Notes: generated by a model from the sequence alone, not told the origin. A DNA stretch of 64,000 bases from Pseudarthrobacter sp. NBSH8 (GCF_014217545.1 NZ_CP043178.1:1922001-1986000), one strand, 5' to 3'. Shown: positions 8,240 to 17,401, numbered from the stretch's first letter. Numbers and translations are program-made.

Positions 8240-9784
8240 TTAGCTGTCGCCGGCTGCCGCGGCGTCGTCAATGCTGCCGAATTTTGGTGTGTGGACCGTG
8301 CCGAGGCTGATGTGCACGGCTTGCTGGTCGGTGTAGAAATCGATGGAGCGGTAGCCGCCCTCGTGGCCAAGGCCGGAGGCTTTCACACCGCCGAACGGGG
8401 TGCGGAGGTCGCGGACGTTGTGGCTGTTCAGCCACACCATGCCGGCCTCGACGTTCTGGGAGAAGTTGTGCGCCCGGGTCAGGTTCTGGGTCCAGATGTA
8501 GGCGGCCAGCCCGTAGCGGGTGTTGTTCGCCAAGACGAGGGCTTCCTCGTCCGAGTCGAAGGGGGTGATGGCGACGACGGGGCCGAAGATCTCCTCCTGG
8601 AAGATCCGCGCGTCAGGGGCGACGTCGGCGAATACGGTGGGTGCGATGTAGTTGCCTTCGGGGAGGTGGTCAGGCCGTCCGCCGCCGGCGAGGAGCCGGC
8701 CTTCGGACTTGCCGATCTCCACGTAGGAGGCGACCTTGTCGTAGTGCTCGGGGTGGACCAGGGCGCCGACTTCGGTTTTGGGGTCGTGCGGGTCCCCGAC
8801 CACGATCTTCTTGGCCCGGGCGGCGTACTTTTCGCAGAACGCGTCATAGATGGCACGTTCGACGAGGATGCGGGAGCCGGCGGTGCAGCGTTCGCCGTTG
8901 AGCGAGAAGACCCCGAACAGGGCGGAGTCGATCGCGGCGTCGAGGTCGGCGTCGGCGAACACCACGCACGGGGACTTGCCGCCGAGTTCCATGGACAGGC
9001 CCTTAAGGTTGGCGGCGGCGTTGCGGAAGATCGTCTGCCCGGTGGTGGTCTCGCCGGTGAAGGAGATCAGCGGGACGTCCGGGTGCTTGACGAGGGCATC
9101 ACCGGCTTCCTCGCCGAGGCCGTTGACCAGGTTGAAGACACCGTCCGGCAGGCCGGCGTCCTTGAAGATCTGCGCCCACAGCGAGGCCGAGAGCGGGGTG
9201 AACTCGGCCGGCTTCAGGACCACGGTGTTGCCGGTGGCCAGGGCCGGGGCGAGCTTCCAGGACTCGAGCATAAACGGGGTGTTCCACGGGGTGATGAGGC
9301 CGGCGACACCGATCGGCTTGCGGTTGACGTAGTTGATCTGGGCGCCGGGGACCTTCATGGCGTCATCGAACTGGGCCACGATCAGGTCCGCGAAGAAGCG
9401 GAAGTTCTCCGCCGCGCGCAGCGCCTGGCCCTTGGCCTGGGTGATGGGCAGTCCCGTGTCAAAGGTCTCGAGTTCCGCAAGCCGTGCTTCCTGGGCCTCG
9501 ACGGCATCGGCAATCCTGTTCAGGACGCGGGCACGTTCGCGCGGCTTCATCTTCGGCCACGGGCCGTTGGTGAACGCTTCACGGGCGGCGGCGACAGCGA
9601 GGTCGATGTCCTCTTTCTGGCCGGCCGCGGCAGTGGCGTAATTCCGGTTGGAAACTGGGTCCAGGACATCAAAGGTCCCGCCACCCACGGAGTCAACGAA
9701 CCGGCCGTTGATGTAGTGCTGGATGTGCGTGGGAAGGTCCTGCGGAACATAGTGGGTGGTGGTAACAGGAGCAGTGAACGTCAT
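8240..9784 (-). CDS. hpaE: 5-carboxymethyl-2-hydroxymuconate semialdehyde dehydrogenase
   Basis: A 514-residue NAD-dependent aldehyde dehydrogenase. GVAGLITPWNTPFMLESWKL (cofactor site), SFTGETTTGQ, MELGGKSP (general-base Glu) and GERCTAGSR (catalytic Cys) are all present. It oxidises the semialdehyde made by HpaD. It is 38 bases upstream of hpaD on the same strand. The specific substrate is inferred from the operon, since the family is broad. Confidence 0.93.
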   Translation of the reverse strand: MTFTAPVTTTHYVPQDLPTHIQHYINGRFVDSVGGGTFDVLDPVSNRNYATAAAGQKEDIDLAVAAAREAFTNGPWPKMKPRERARVLNRIADAVEAQEARLAELETFDTGLPITQAKGQALRAAENFRFFADLIVAQFDDAMKVPGAQINYVNRKPIGVAGLITPWNTPFMLESWKLAPALATGNTVVLKPAEFTPLSASLWAQIFKDAGLPDGVFNLVNGLGEEAGDALVKHPDVPLISFTGETTTGQTIFRNAAANLKGLSMELGGKSPCVVFADADLDAAIDSALFGVFSLNGERCTAGSRILVERAIYDAFCEKYAARAKKIVVGDPHDPKTEVGALVHPEHYDKVASYVEIGKSEGRLLAGGGRPDHLPEGNYIAPTVFADVAPDARIFQEEIFGPVVAITPFDSDEEALVLANNTRYGLAAYIWTQNLTRAHNFSQNVEAGMVWLNSHNVRDLRTPFGGVKASGLGHEGGYRSIDFYTDQQAVHISLGTVHTPKFGSIDDAAAAGDS

Positions 9785-9806
9785 TGTTGTCTTCCTTACT
9801 GATCTT

Positions 9807-9871
9807 GCAACGCGGGGTCACTTACGGCCCATGCGGCGGCTGCTAACGGGCGCTAAGTGACCCCGCGTTGC
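9807..9871. promoter_or_regulatory. Long inverted repeat between gntR and hpaE
   Basis: Perfect 18-base arms at 9807-9824 (gcaacgcggggtcactta) and 9854-9871, separated by 29 bases that pair further but imperfectly. The right arm overlaps the last codons and stop of the GntR gene; the left arm lies just upstream of hpaE. It could be a terminator or attenuator inside the operon, or a dispersed palindromic element. Function not shown. Confidence 0.6.
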
Positions 9872-10568
9872 GTTGTGGGAGGGGCTGAGCCTGGGCGAGG
9901 TAGGCGTCCAGGGTGGCGGAGCGGTGCCGGCGGGCGGACTTCTCGATCACGTCCGCGTCTGCGCCGGCTTCGAGGAGCCGCAGCAGTGCTTCGTGTTCGT
10001 CCACCGATTCGTGGGCGCGGCCGGGAACGAACCGGAACGTCGAAGACCGCAGTGAGGCGAGCCGGTTCCAGCCCCGGTGGACCAGGTCCAGGATGTGCGG
10101 GTTGGGGCAGTGCTCAAAGAGGATGCTGTGGAAGTCCTGGTTCAGCCGCGTGAAGCGGACGGGATCGAAGTGCTCCAGGCATTCGCGCATGTCCTCGTTC
10201 ACGGCCCGGGCGCGGGCGATCGCCACGGAATCGATCAGCGGCGCGGACAACGCGGTGGCGGCGCCTTCGACGATGCTCAGGGTCTGCATGGTGTACAGGT
10301 ACTCGGTGGGGTCGATGCCGGAGACGGTGGCGCCGACGTTCCGCTCGAACGTCACCAGCCCTTCGGCTTCGAGGCGCCGGATTGCTTCACGGACCGGGAC
10401 CACGCTGACGCCCAGGTATTTGGCGATGGCGGCCAGGACCAGCCGGTAGCCGGGGGAGTACGTCCCGTCCACGATCCGGGCCTTGACGGCCGCGTAGGCC
10501 TGTTCGGACTTGCTGGCCGTCGCCCCGCTCTCGGACGCGATTCCGGCTGCGGTGGCCGTTTCAGTCAT
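9843..10568 (-). CDS. GntR-family (FCD/FadR-type) regulator of the hpa operon
   Basis: A 241-residue protein. The N-terminal winged helix-turn-helix (YLGVSVVPVREAIRRLEAEG) is followed by an all-helical FCD ligand domain; metal-binding His residues are plausible in FHSILFEHCPN and the HEALLRLLEAG region. It overlaps the end of the FAH-RraA gene by eight bases and lies inside the hpa operon. It is therefore probably its regulator and autoregulated. The ligand may be homoprotocatechuate or a pathway intermediate (inference). Confidence 0.9.
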   Translation of the reverse strand: MTETATAAGIASESGATASKSEQAYAAVKARIVDGTYSPGYRLVLAAIAKYLGVSVVPVREAIRRLEAEGLVTFERNVGATVSGIDPTEYLYTMQTLSIVEGAATALSAPLIDSVAIARARAVNEDMRECLEHFDPVRFTRLNQDFHSILFEHCPNPHILDLVHRGWNRLASLRSSTFRFVPGRAHESVDEHEALLRLLEAGADADVIEKSARRHRSATLDAYLAQAQPLPQRNAGSLSAR

Positions 10569-12072
10569 TGGCTGTGCCCATGGCTTCCCAGGCCTCGTAC
10601 CTGAGGCGCCATTCGGTGTTCAGCGGGTAGAGGCCGTCCACGCTGTGGCCCTGTGCCACCATTTCCGCGATGAACGTCTCCTCGCGCTCCTGGCTGATGG
10701 AGTCGTCCGCGAGCTCCCCGGCGAGGGCCGGCGGGATCACCAGGATGCCGTCGGCGTCAGCCACGATGATGTCCCCGGGCTGCACGGTGGTGCCGCCGCA
10801 GGCGATGGTGATGTCCGTGTCCCAGGGGATGTGACGGCGGCCCAGGACGGCGGGGTGCGGACTGGCGTAATAGGTCGGCATGTCCATGGCGGCCACGGCG
10901 GCGAAGTCCCGGACGCCGCCGTCGGTGATGATCGCCGCAGCACCCCGGACCTGGGCGCGCAGGGCCAGGATGTCACCGATGGTGCCCGTGCCTTTCTCGC
11001 CGCGCGCTTCCATGACCAGGATCTCGCCCTCGTTCACGGAATCGATAGCCTTCTTCTGGGCATTGAAGCCGCCGCCGTGGGTTTTGAACAGGTCCTCGCG
11101 GTTGGGCACATACCGCAGTGTCCGGGCCAGGCCCACGATCCGCTTTTCCGGGTGGGTGGAGGTCAGGCCGTCGATGCTGACGTTGTTCAGGCCGCGCTTG
11201 CGCAGCTGGGAGGACAGCGTGGCGGTGCAGACGCTTTCCAGCTTCGCTTTCAGCTCCAGAGTCAGGACATGCCCGACGGCGGCGCTTTCGTCAGGTGAAA
11301 GGCCCGCCGCTTCCCGCGAACCATACGCTTCCTCCCGCTGAAAATCATCAGCCTTGGGCCGGGCACCGAAATCAGCGAACGCCGTCGTGCCTTCCTCCAC
11401 CCGCGTGACCAGCCGCCCGGTAGAGAGTGCAGCGCTGCCGGCGGCGCCCGTCCTCGTACTCACTTCAACCTCGACGACGTCGCCCGGCTTGGCCACGGAG
11501 GCGCCGGCCGGGGTGCCGGTCAGGATGATGTCGCCCTCCTCGAGGGTGAGCAGTTGGGACAGATCCGCCACCAGCCGCGCGAACGGGAAAAGCAGGTCCT
11601 CCGTATTGTCGTCCTGGACGAGTTCGCTGTTGTGCCAGGTACGGATCCGCAGTTTGGCGGGGTCCACGGCGTCTGCGGGGATCAGGTGGGGGCCGATCGG
11701 GGTGAAGCCATCGCCGCCTTTGGACCGGAGGTTGGAACCCTTGTCTGCGTAGCGGAGATCGTGGACGCCGAGGTCATTGCTCGCGGTCACCCATTCGATG
11801 TGGCTCCAGGCGTCCTCCAGCCCGACCCGCCGGGCGGGCTTGCCGATGACCAGCGCGATCTCGCCCTCAAAACCGAGCAGTTCACAGCCGGCCGGACGCT
11901 CCACAACGGAAGGGGCATCTGCCGAACCGAACGCCAGGGAGGACGGCGGCTTCAGGAAGTAGGAAGGCTGCTCCGGCGTGCGGCCGCGCTGCGCTGCCCG
12001 GCTGGGGTAGTTAATGTGCACCGCGATGACCTTGCGGGCCGCGGCCAGGGTGTGGTCGGTGACCTGTTCCAA
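10561..12072 (-). CDS. HpaG-like fusion: FAH-fold isomerase plus RraA-like domain
   Basis: 503 residues. Residues about 15-240 form a fumarylacetoacetate hydrolase fold (metal acids in ELLGFEGEIALVIG; GDIILTGTPAG). Residues about 275-485 form an RraA/HMG-aldolase fold (IGDILALRAQVRG, IITDGGVRDFAAVA, GDIIVADADGILVIPP). Classical HpaG is two FAH domains that decarboxylate and isomerise the ring-cleavage product. Here the second half is replaced by a family known for oxaloacetate decarboxylase or pyruvate aldolase activity. A matching decarboxylase role is inferred. The start is TTG at 12072, six bases after GAGGAG; no ATG is available. It is first in the operon. Confidence 0.85.
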   Translation of the reverse strand: MEQVTDHTLAAARKVIAVHINYPSRAAQRGRTPEQPSYFLKPPSSLAFGSADAPSVVERPAGCELLGFEGEIALVIGKPARRVGLEDAWSHIEWVTASNDLGVHDLRYADKGSNLRSKGGDGFTPIGPHLIPADAVDPAKLRIRTWHNSELVQDDNTEDLLFPFARLVADLSQLLTLEEGDIILTGTPAGASVAKPGDVVEVEVSTRTGAAGSAALSTGRLVTRVEEGTTAFADFGARPKADDFQREEAYGSREAAGLSPDESAAVGHVLTLELKAKLESVCTATLSSQLRKRGLNNVSIDGLTSTHPEKRIVGLARTLRYVPNREDLFKTHGGGFNAQKKAIDSVNEGEILVMEARGEKGTGTIGDILALRAQVRGAAAIITDGGVRDFAAVAAMDMPTYYASPHPAVLGRRHIPWDTDITIACGGTTVQPGDIIVADADGILVIPPALAGELADDSISQEREETFIAEMVAQGHSVDGLYPLNTEWRLRYEAWEAMGTAND

Positions 12073-12090
12073 AAATTACTCCTCATCGAG

Positions 12091-12102
12091 TACGAAATCG
12101 TA
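12091..12102. promoter_or_regulatory. Candidate GntR operator upstream of the hpa operon
   Basis: TACGA-AA-TCGTA is a dyad 19 bases before the TTG start of the first hpa gene. Size and position suit a GntR/FCD operator. The nearby DNA is unusually A/T rich for this genome, which fits a promoter. Binding is inferred. Confidence 0.45.
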
Positions 12103-12157
12103 TATGAAGCAATATTCCAGATAACTCGGGCGGCGTCAATGGGCGTGTCCCTTGCAG

Positions 12158-12570
12158 GGTTTTGCCGGTCGGTGGAGGCGCGCGGTACGGCACGCTCGCC
12201 GCGGAGCTGCTGCGGCAAGGATTCGGCCTGCACAATCTGGCCACCGCCGTCAACGGTTTGAAGCTGGTGACGGCCGACGGCGGCGTCCTCACCGCCGGGC
12301 GCGGGGAGACGGCGGACTTCGACGGCATGCTGGTGGGGCTAGGCGCCCTGGGAATCGTCAGCAGCGTGACGCTGGAAATCGAGCCCGCTTTCCAGGTTGC
12401 CCAGCACGTTTTGAGGACCTGGACTGGGGGCAGGTTCTGGAGAACCTCAACGACGTCACTTCCCCGGCGTGCAGCGTCAGTCTTATTCACCGACTGGAGC
12501 GGCAGCAACGTCCCACTCATCCAACGGCGCAGGTCCGGCCCGCAGATAGGGGTGCGGGCACACGCCGTAA
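12158..12570 (+). pseudogene. Remnant of an FAD-linked alditol/xylitol oxidase
   Basis: One frame reads VGGGARYGTLAAELLRQGF, NLATAVNGLKLVTADGG and FDGMLVGLGALGIVSSVTLE, matching the FAD-binding domain of AldO-like alditol oxidases. The family stretch between the first two pieces is missing. After about 12405 the match jumps to another frame (EDLDWGQVLENLNDVTS) and then back (VLFTDWSGSNVPLIQRR). The gene has an internal deletion, at least two frameshifts and no C-terminal domain, so it is nonfunctional. Confidence 0.75.
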
Positions 12571-12571
12571 G

Positions 12572-12958
12572 GGGTTGTTCCTCGAGGTTACGCCGGACCG
12601 GCTGCTGCCGGTCACCACACGGACGGTGCACGGCCATCAGTTCGATTTCCGTGCGCCGCGGGCAATCGGCGCCACGCAGATCGACCACGCCTTCACGGAC
12701 CTTGAGTTCGACGACGGCGGCCGCACGCAGCTGATTGCCAGGGACCCCGGCGGAACCGGAGTAGGCATGGCCTGGGACCGGGCCTGCCCTTGGCTGCAGG
12801 TACACGCCGCAGACAAGCCTGCTCCCGCGGCCAACCGGCTGGGCCTGGCGGTTGAGCCGATGACCTGTCCACCGGATGCCTTCAACAGCGGCCAGGACCT
12901 CGTGCAGCTGGGGCCGGGCAGCAGCCACCAGGCCGGCTGGAGCATCTTCGTCGCCTGA
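12572..12958 (+). pseudogene. 3' fragment of an aldose 1-epimerase-like gene
   Basis: The frame from about 12575 to the stop at 12958 reads LEVTPDRLLPV, RAIGATQIDHAFTDLEF, NRLGLAVEPMTCPPDAFNSG and SSHQAGWSI. These are characteristic of the C-terminal part of aldose 1-epimerase (galactose mutarotase) relatives. The N-terminal half is absent and the fragment is joined directly to the oxidase remnant. Together they look like the residue of a sugar/polyol catabolic cluster lost by deletion. Confidence 0.75.
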
Positions 12959-13144
12959 TGTCTGATGCCTCGTGGTTGTGGCGTTGACACGCGCTCAAGC
13001 GGCTGCCCCGGCGTGTGCCGGTGTCCTGAGGGTGGACGGAATCTCCCACAACGAACTTCCAGGGTGTGGAGGACCCCGCGCAGATCGTGATCCTGGAGCG
13101 CAGGACCATCCAAACCCTCGAGGTTACGGCGGGCGCCTGGGTTC

Positions 13145-13729
13145 TCAGCCCTGGGCTGTAGCCACTACGCGTTCACCGTTGAAGTATTCGAGGTGCCAGC
13201 CCTCGGTGGCATGGTGGTGGGCCAGATTCAGCACCGCGTTGTCGATCCTGTGCAGGGTGCGGCCGATAGCGCGGTTGAGGGCGACCCGAAGGAGCGTGCC
13301 GTGGGCGACCACCAGGACGCGGCGGCCGGGGAATTCATGGGCCAGTGCTTCCAGTGCCCCCAACCCGCGAGCGGCCGCGTCATCCTCGGTTTCGGCGCCG
13401 CGGTAACCGCCGGGGATGCGCACGGCCTCCAACTCGAGGCCGGCCTGCAGGCCCTCGGCGTGTCCGAAGCTGCGTTCGGCGAGCGACGGAATATGCCGGG
13501 TAACGCTCAGCCCCAACCCGTCTGCTATCACCTTGGCCGTTTCCGCGGCACGGCTAAGCGGCGAGGACACGATCGCGTCCCACTCATAGTCAGACAGGAC
13601 GCCAACGGCGTCGCGCGCCTGGCCACGGCCGACGTCGTTCAGCGGAATGTCGGTGGCCCCCTGGAGCCGACGCTGCGCATTCCAGTCTGTCTGGCCGTGA
13701 CGGATCAGGGCGAATGTCGTAAGGGTCAT
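13145..13729 (-). CDS. Histidine phosphatase family protein
   Basis: 194 residues from the ATG at 13729. The RHG motif (FALIRHGQTDWN) carries the catalytic His; the second His lies in VLVVAHGTLLRVAL. SSPLSRAAETAKVIADGL is typical of phosphoglycerate mutase-like phosphatases (CobC/GpmB group). The substrate cannot be assigned; the sequence fits a broad phosphatase rather than glycolytic phosphoglycerate mutase. Confidence 0.9.
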   Translation of the reverse strand: MTLTTFALIRHGQTDWNAQRRLQGATDIPLNDVGRGQARDAVGVLSDYEWDAIVSSPLSRAAETAKVIADGLGLSVTRHIPSLAERSFGHAEGLQAGLELEAVRIPGGYRGAETEDDAAARGLGALEALAHEFPGRRVLVVAHGTLLRVALNRAIGRTLHRIDNAVLNLAHHHATEGWHLEYFNGERVVATAQG

Positions 13730-13930
13730 GCTGTCTATTCTCCCTGACGGCGGGCACGGACCGGGCAGCCGGATGGGCGGGATCAATGAGGTGCCCACCC
13801 GGGACCAGACAATGCAATAGCCCTGCGGTGGTGAGGAAGCTGGGCGTTCCATGCCTTGTCCTGGCTGCACGGCGAGGTGGCACGGGGCCCTGCTGATAGC
13901 CGGGCAGCTGCTTCCGTGTCAGGATCAGGT

Positions 13931-14866
13931 ATGCCACACCGCCTGATGCTGCTTGATACCGCGTCCCTGTACTTTCGCGCGTTTTATGGCTTGCCGGACA
14001 CGATCCGACGCGCTGACGGAACGCCGGTGAACGCGGTTCGCGGCCTCCTGGACATGATCGCCCGCCTCACCACGGATTACGGGGCAACGCACCTGATTGC
14101 TTGCTGGGACGACGACTGGCGTCCACAGTGGCGCGTGGACCTGATCCCGACCTACAAGTCGCACCGGGTCGCCGAACGTGTAAAGGATGCCCCCGACGTT
14201 GAAGTGGTCCCGGACGCGCTTGAGGCGCAGCTTCCGATGATCCGCCGCGTCCTTGAACTCGCCGGCATCGCAATCGTGGGGGCCGCGGAACACGAAGCTG
14301 ACGACGTCGTCGGCACCTACGCCAGCCACGCGGACCTTCCCGTCGATGTGGTCACGGGCGACCGCGATCTTTTCCAGACAGTCGATGATGACCGCCAGGT
14401 GCGGGTGATCTACACAGCGCGCGGCATGAGGAACCTCGAAGTCGTGACGGACGCCGTCGTCGTCGGGAAGTACCGCGTGCTGCCCGAACAATATGCCGAT
14501 TACGCGACCCTCCGCGGGGATGCCTCCGACGGGCTGCCAGGTGTTGCCGGCATCGGTGAGAAGACCGCTGCGTCGCTCCTGGGCGAGTACGGCACCCTGG
14601 AGAATTTGCTCGCCGCCGCCTCGGACGGGGGAGGCGGGGTTTCCGCGCCCGTGCGGTCCAAGCTCGCCGCGGCCGCGGACTACCTGACAGTCGCGCCAAC
14701 AGTGGTGAAAATCGTGCGCGACCTCAAGCTTCCCACCCTCGAGGAAGCGGGAGCACAGCTGCACCCGGTCGACGGCGGATCGCGCGCCGAACTGGAGCGT
14801 CTCGCCCTCGAATGGAACCTTGGAGGCTCGGTCAAACGGCTGCTTGACGCGTTTGACCAACAATAG
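13931..14866 (+). CDS. 5'-3' exonuclease (PolI-type flap nuclease domain, stand-alone)
   Basis: 311 residues from ATG at 13931. Acidic metal-binding positions are visible in MLLDTASLYFRAFY, CWDDDWRPQWR, EHEADDVVGTYA and VVTGDRDLFQTVDD; the helix-hairpin-helix is DGLPGVAGIGEKTAASLL. It resembles the N-terminal nuclease of DNA polymerase I but has no polymerase domain. It probably removes RNA primers or 5' flaps in repair, beside the separate polA at 46 kb. Its gene converges on the HNH gene. Confidence 0.92.
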   Translation: MPHRLMLLDTASLYFRAFYGLPDTIRRADGTPVNAVRGLLDMIARLTTDYGATHLIACWDDDWRPQWRVDLIPTYKSHRVAERVKDAPDVEVVPDALEAQLPMIRRVLELAGIAIVGAAEHEADDVVGTYASHADLPVDVVTGDRDLFQTVDDDRQVRVIYTARGMRNLEVVTDAVVVGKYRVLPEQYADYATLRGDASDGLPGVAGIGEKTAASLLGEYGTLENLLAAASDGGGGVSAPVRSKLAAAADYLTVAPTVVKIVRDLKLPTLEEAGAQLHPVDGGSRAELERLALEWNLGGSVKRLLDAFDQQ

Positions 14867-14888
14867 CGGTCACTGCGCATTCGCCCTG

Positions 14889-16505
14889 CTAGACCGGCTG
14901 GGGGACGCTCCACTCCGGCCATGGTTCGTCGACGGGTGCCTGTTGCCGGATCCAAGCCGGAAAGGGATCTTGAGGCATGGCCGGGCCAAGACCTTGTTCC
15001 AGGTCGTCAGGCGGGAGTTCGTCCAGGTCAGGATCGTCGGTCGGCCACTGCAGCCAGGCCCACTCCGGCAAGGGATCTACCGGGCACAGATCCTCAGGCG
15101 GCGGTTCGCCGGGCAGGATGTCTTCGGGCACGGCCGGGCCAAGTTCCCGGTGTCTTAGTTGGTTCATGATTTGGGGTGGCCAGTGGGGTTGTTCCCAATC
15201 CTGTTGTTCGCTGGTGTACTGGCGGCCGGAGGGGGAGATCCAGCCGGGAGGCTTGCCGGCGCTCGCCTCGGTGGGTTTCCATGCGGTGGTGTGTTTCAGC
15301 CTGTGGTGTTTGTGGCATGGCTGGCCTAGGTTGCTGACGCCTGTGGTGCCGCCGTCTGCCCATGAGAGAAGGTGGTCGGCTTCGTTGTCCAGGGATTGGT
15401 TGGTGCAGCCGGGGAACGGGCATTTCCCGTCCCGCAGACGGAGCCACTGCCGCATGCTGACGGGGATCCGGTAGCTGGTCCGCCCGATCTCCAGCGGTGC
15501 CCCGTCGCGGGGATCAGTCAAGACCCGGTGGAACGAGTTGGAACTTTCGGCCACGAGCCGGCTGGCGACGGATGCCGGGATGGGCCCGTATCCGTCGAGC
15601 ATGGCGGGTTCGTCGGTGAGGCCCATGAGGGCGAACACCGGCACGGTCACGAGGACCTGCGCGGACGGTGAGGGCACGTGCTCGGCGCTACCGCCCAGGA
15701 GCCAGGCCGCGGCGGTGTCGGCGCGGAGTTGGCTCAGCGTCCGGTCCTCATCGGGGCCTTGGAGGGCGCGCGCTGCGGTGGTGGTGCGATCCCAGATCCC
15801 GGCGGCCTGGTCCGCGGGCAGGTACGCGCTCAGCCAGGCCATGCCGTCCCGGTGCGGGGCGAACTCCACCCGGCGATCCGCAATGCTGCGAGTGTGGCGT
15901 TTTTCGATACTGTCCGGGTGATGGCGTTCGCACAAGGTCCGGGCTTTGGCGCGGAACCGTGACGGGGTCATCTCCCCGGCCGGGCAGCCCCGTGCCGGGT
16001 TCGGTGCGTCGGGATCCAGGAAGTGCGCCTCCAACGCCGCCGCACCGGTGGGATCCAGATTGACCGTTTCGTCGACCATGGCCCGGGCATGCTGCCACGA
16101 GATGTCTCCGGCCTGCAGGGCGGCCAGCGTCAGCGGCAGGGTGGTGGTCAGTTCGTGGGCCTCGGATAGGAGCACACCGGCCGTCCGCTCGCTGACCGTC
16201 AGCACGCACGCTACTTCTGCGACCACGGACATGTCCTGGGCCAGGCGGTCCTGCGGCAGTGCTTTCGGGGAGGCCATCGCCCGTGTGGTGTCTGTGAATC
16301 CCGCGGCGGCCTGGACCACCAGGGCAGCCGTCGCAGCTTGCAGCCGTGCAGCCTCCGCGAGGGTGTCCAGCCAGCCGTCAGACTGCTGCCGCAGCGGATC
16401 CTGATCCCCTGGACCGGTGAAGCCTGCGCCAGGGATCATCGCAGCAAGCGCAGAGACAGACGCATTGATGGCCTCCAAAGCCTCCACCGCCGTTGTCCTT
16501 TTCAT
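14889..16505 (-). CDS. DUF222 and HNH endonuclease domain protein
   Basis: 538 residues. A long DUF222 region (about 30-330, with VAEVACVLTVSERTAGVLLS) precedes an HNH motif: LRDGKCPFPGCTN, NEADHLLSWADGGTTG and LCH-type LGQPCHKHHRLKH. The last hundred residues are rich in Pro, Glu and Trp. Such proteins occur in many copies in actinobacterial genomes, often linked to the mycobacterial 13E12 repeat family. The biological role is unknown. DNA cleavage is inferred from the HNH residues. Confidence 0.9.
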   Translation of the reverse strand: MKRTTAVEALEAINASVSALAAMIPGAGFTGPGDQDPLRQQSDGWLDTLAEAARLQAATAALVVQAAAGFTDTTRAMASPKALPQDRLAQDMSVVAEVACVLTVSERTAGVLLSEAHELTTTLPLTLAALQAGDISWQHARAMVDETVNLDPTGAAALEAHFLDPDAPNPARGCPAGEMTPSRFRAKARTLCERHHPDSIEKRHTRSIADRRVEFAPHRDGMAWLSAYLPADQAAGIWDRTTTAARALQGPDEDRTLSQLRADTAAAWLLGGSAEHVPSPSAQVLVTVPVFALMGLTDEPAMLDGYGPIPASVASRLVAESSNSFHRVLTDPRDGAPLEIGRTSYRIPVSMRQWLRLRDGKCPFPGCTNQSLDNEADHLLSWADGGTTGVSNLGQPCHKHHRLKHTTAWKPTEASAGKPPGWISPSGRQYTSEQQDWEQPHWPPQIMNQLRHRELGPAVPEDILPGEPPPEDLCPVDPLPEWAWLQWPTDDPDLDELPPDDLEQGLGPAMPQDPFPAWIRQQAPVDEPWPEWSVPQPV

Positions 16506-16663
16506 ATTTACATCATCTTGCGAGGCACTGACATTTAAGGGTTCCCGCGGGCCTGTCCCGAGGAACCCGGCGAAAGAACTTCGGCTACCCGCTGGCTGGG
16601 GGCCGATCCGCCATGCTGTGGCGGGCCTGGAACGGCGCCGCCATGCAACGACGCGCTTGCTGC

Positions 16664-17245
16664 TCAGTCAGGGGCCGTGAGGAACCGGCCGTTCCTGATC
16701 CGCGACGGGCCAAAGGCGACAGTAAGCGGGGAAATGGTCCGCGGTCCGCGTTCCCGCGACAGTGGACGGCCGACGGCGACATGGGGGACCCAGTGCGCGT
16801 AGCGGTAGCCCAGCGCCGGTGAGCTGAGGATGAAGTCGTCCACATTGTCCACGAGGAGCCGTTCCAGCAGATCATGCAGGCCCTGCACCAGGGACACCTG
16901 GTAGTCGTGCACCCGACCGGGTACGTCCACTTCGAGTCCGGAGATTCCTCCGCCGCCCAGCACGATCAGTTGTTCCGAGGTCCCCGTAAACCCGTCCAGC
17001 ACGGGCAGCTCTTGCAACCAGCCCGCGGTGTGCCGGACGGCGTCACCGGCAGTGGTGGTCCCCTTGGTCCAGTCCGCGACGTCCTGTGCAAAATCCGCCA
17101 GGATGCCTATATGCAGCAGCGTCAGGTGCAGCCCCTGCGGACTGCGCAGGGCGTTGACATACCTGCCCAGGCCCTCATAGTCAGAGGGTGCTGATCCCAC
17201 GGCCAGGACCGGAACCTCCACGGTGATGCGCGGCAGCGGCTGCAC
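16664..17245 (-). CDS. 2H phosphoesterase / 2'-5' RNA ligase-like protein
   Basis: About 193 residues. I chose GTG at 17245 because GAGGAGG lies five bases before it; the frame is open to a GTG at 17293. LHLTLLHIG supplies a first HxT motif. The second expected motif reads PHVAVG, with Ala in place of Thr/Ser, so catalysis may be altered. The family includes cyclic phosphodiesterases and RNA-end processing enzymes. Assignment rests on motif spacing and is moderate. Confidence 0.65.
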   Translation of the reverse strand: MQPLPRITVEVPVLAVGSAPSDYEGLGRYVNALRSPQGLHLTLLHIGILADFAQDVADWTKGTTTAGDAVRHTAGWLQELPVLDGFTGTSEQLIVLGGGGISGLEVDVPGRVHDYQVSLVQGLHDLLERLLVDNVDDFILSSPALGYRYAHWVPHVAVGRPLSRERGPRTISPLTVAFGPSRIRNGRFLTAPD

Positions 17246-17401
17246 GAGGACCTCCTCACAGTGGCACTTTGGGCTCTGGCTGCAATTGTCCACCCAGTGG
17301 CCGTCGCGTCCGGTGGTTGCTCTTGCCCTTGCGCCCGCTAGGGTGTCGAATCAAAGAACACGATTAGGCCCGGTGCATGGCAAAGATGCCAGGAGGTTCC
17401 C

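Noticed and set aside
7338..9802. Very long open frames on the plus strand opposite hpaD and hpaE
   Set aside because: GC-rich codon bias keeps the complementary frame open. The minus-strand genes have catalytic motifs and tight spacing.
13027..13144. Short coding-like stretch after the epimerase remnant
   Set aside because: A frame reads VEDPAQIVILERRTIQTLE, but it has no start, no family and is too short to call.
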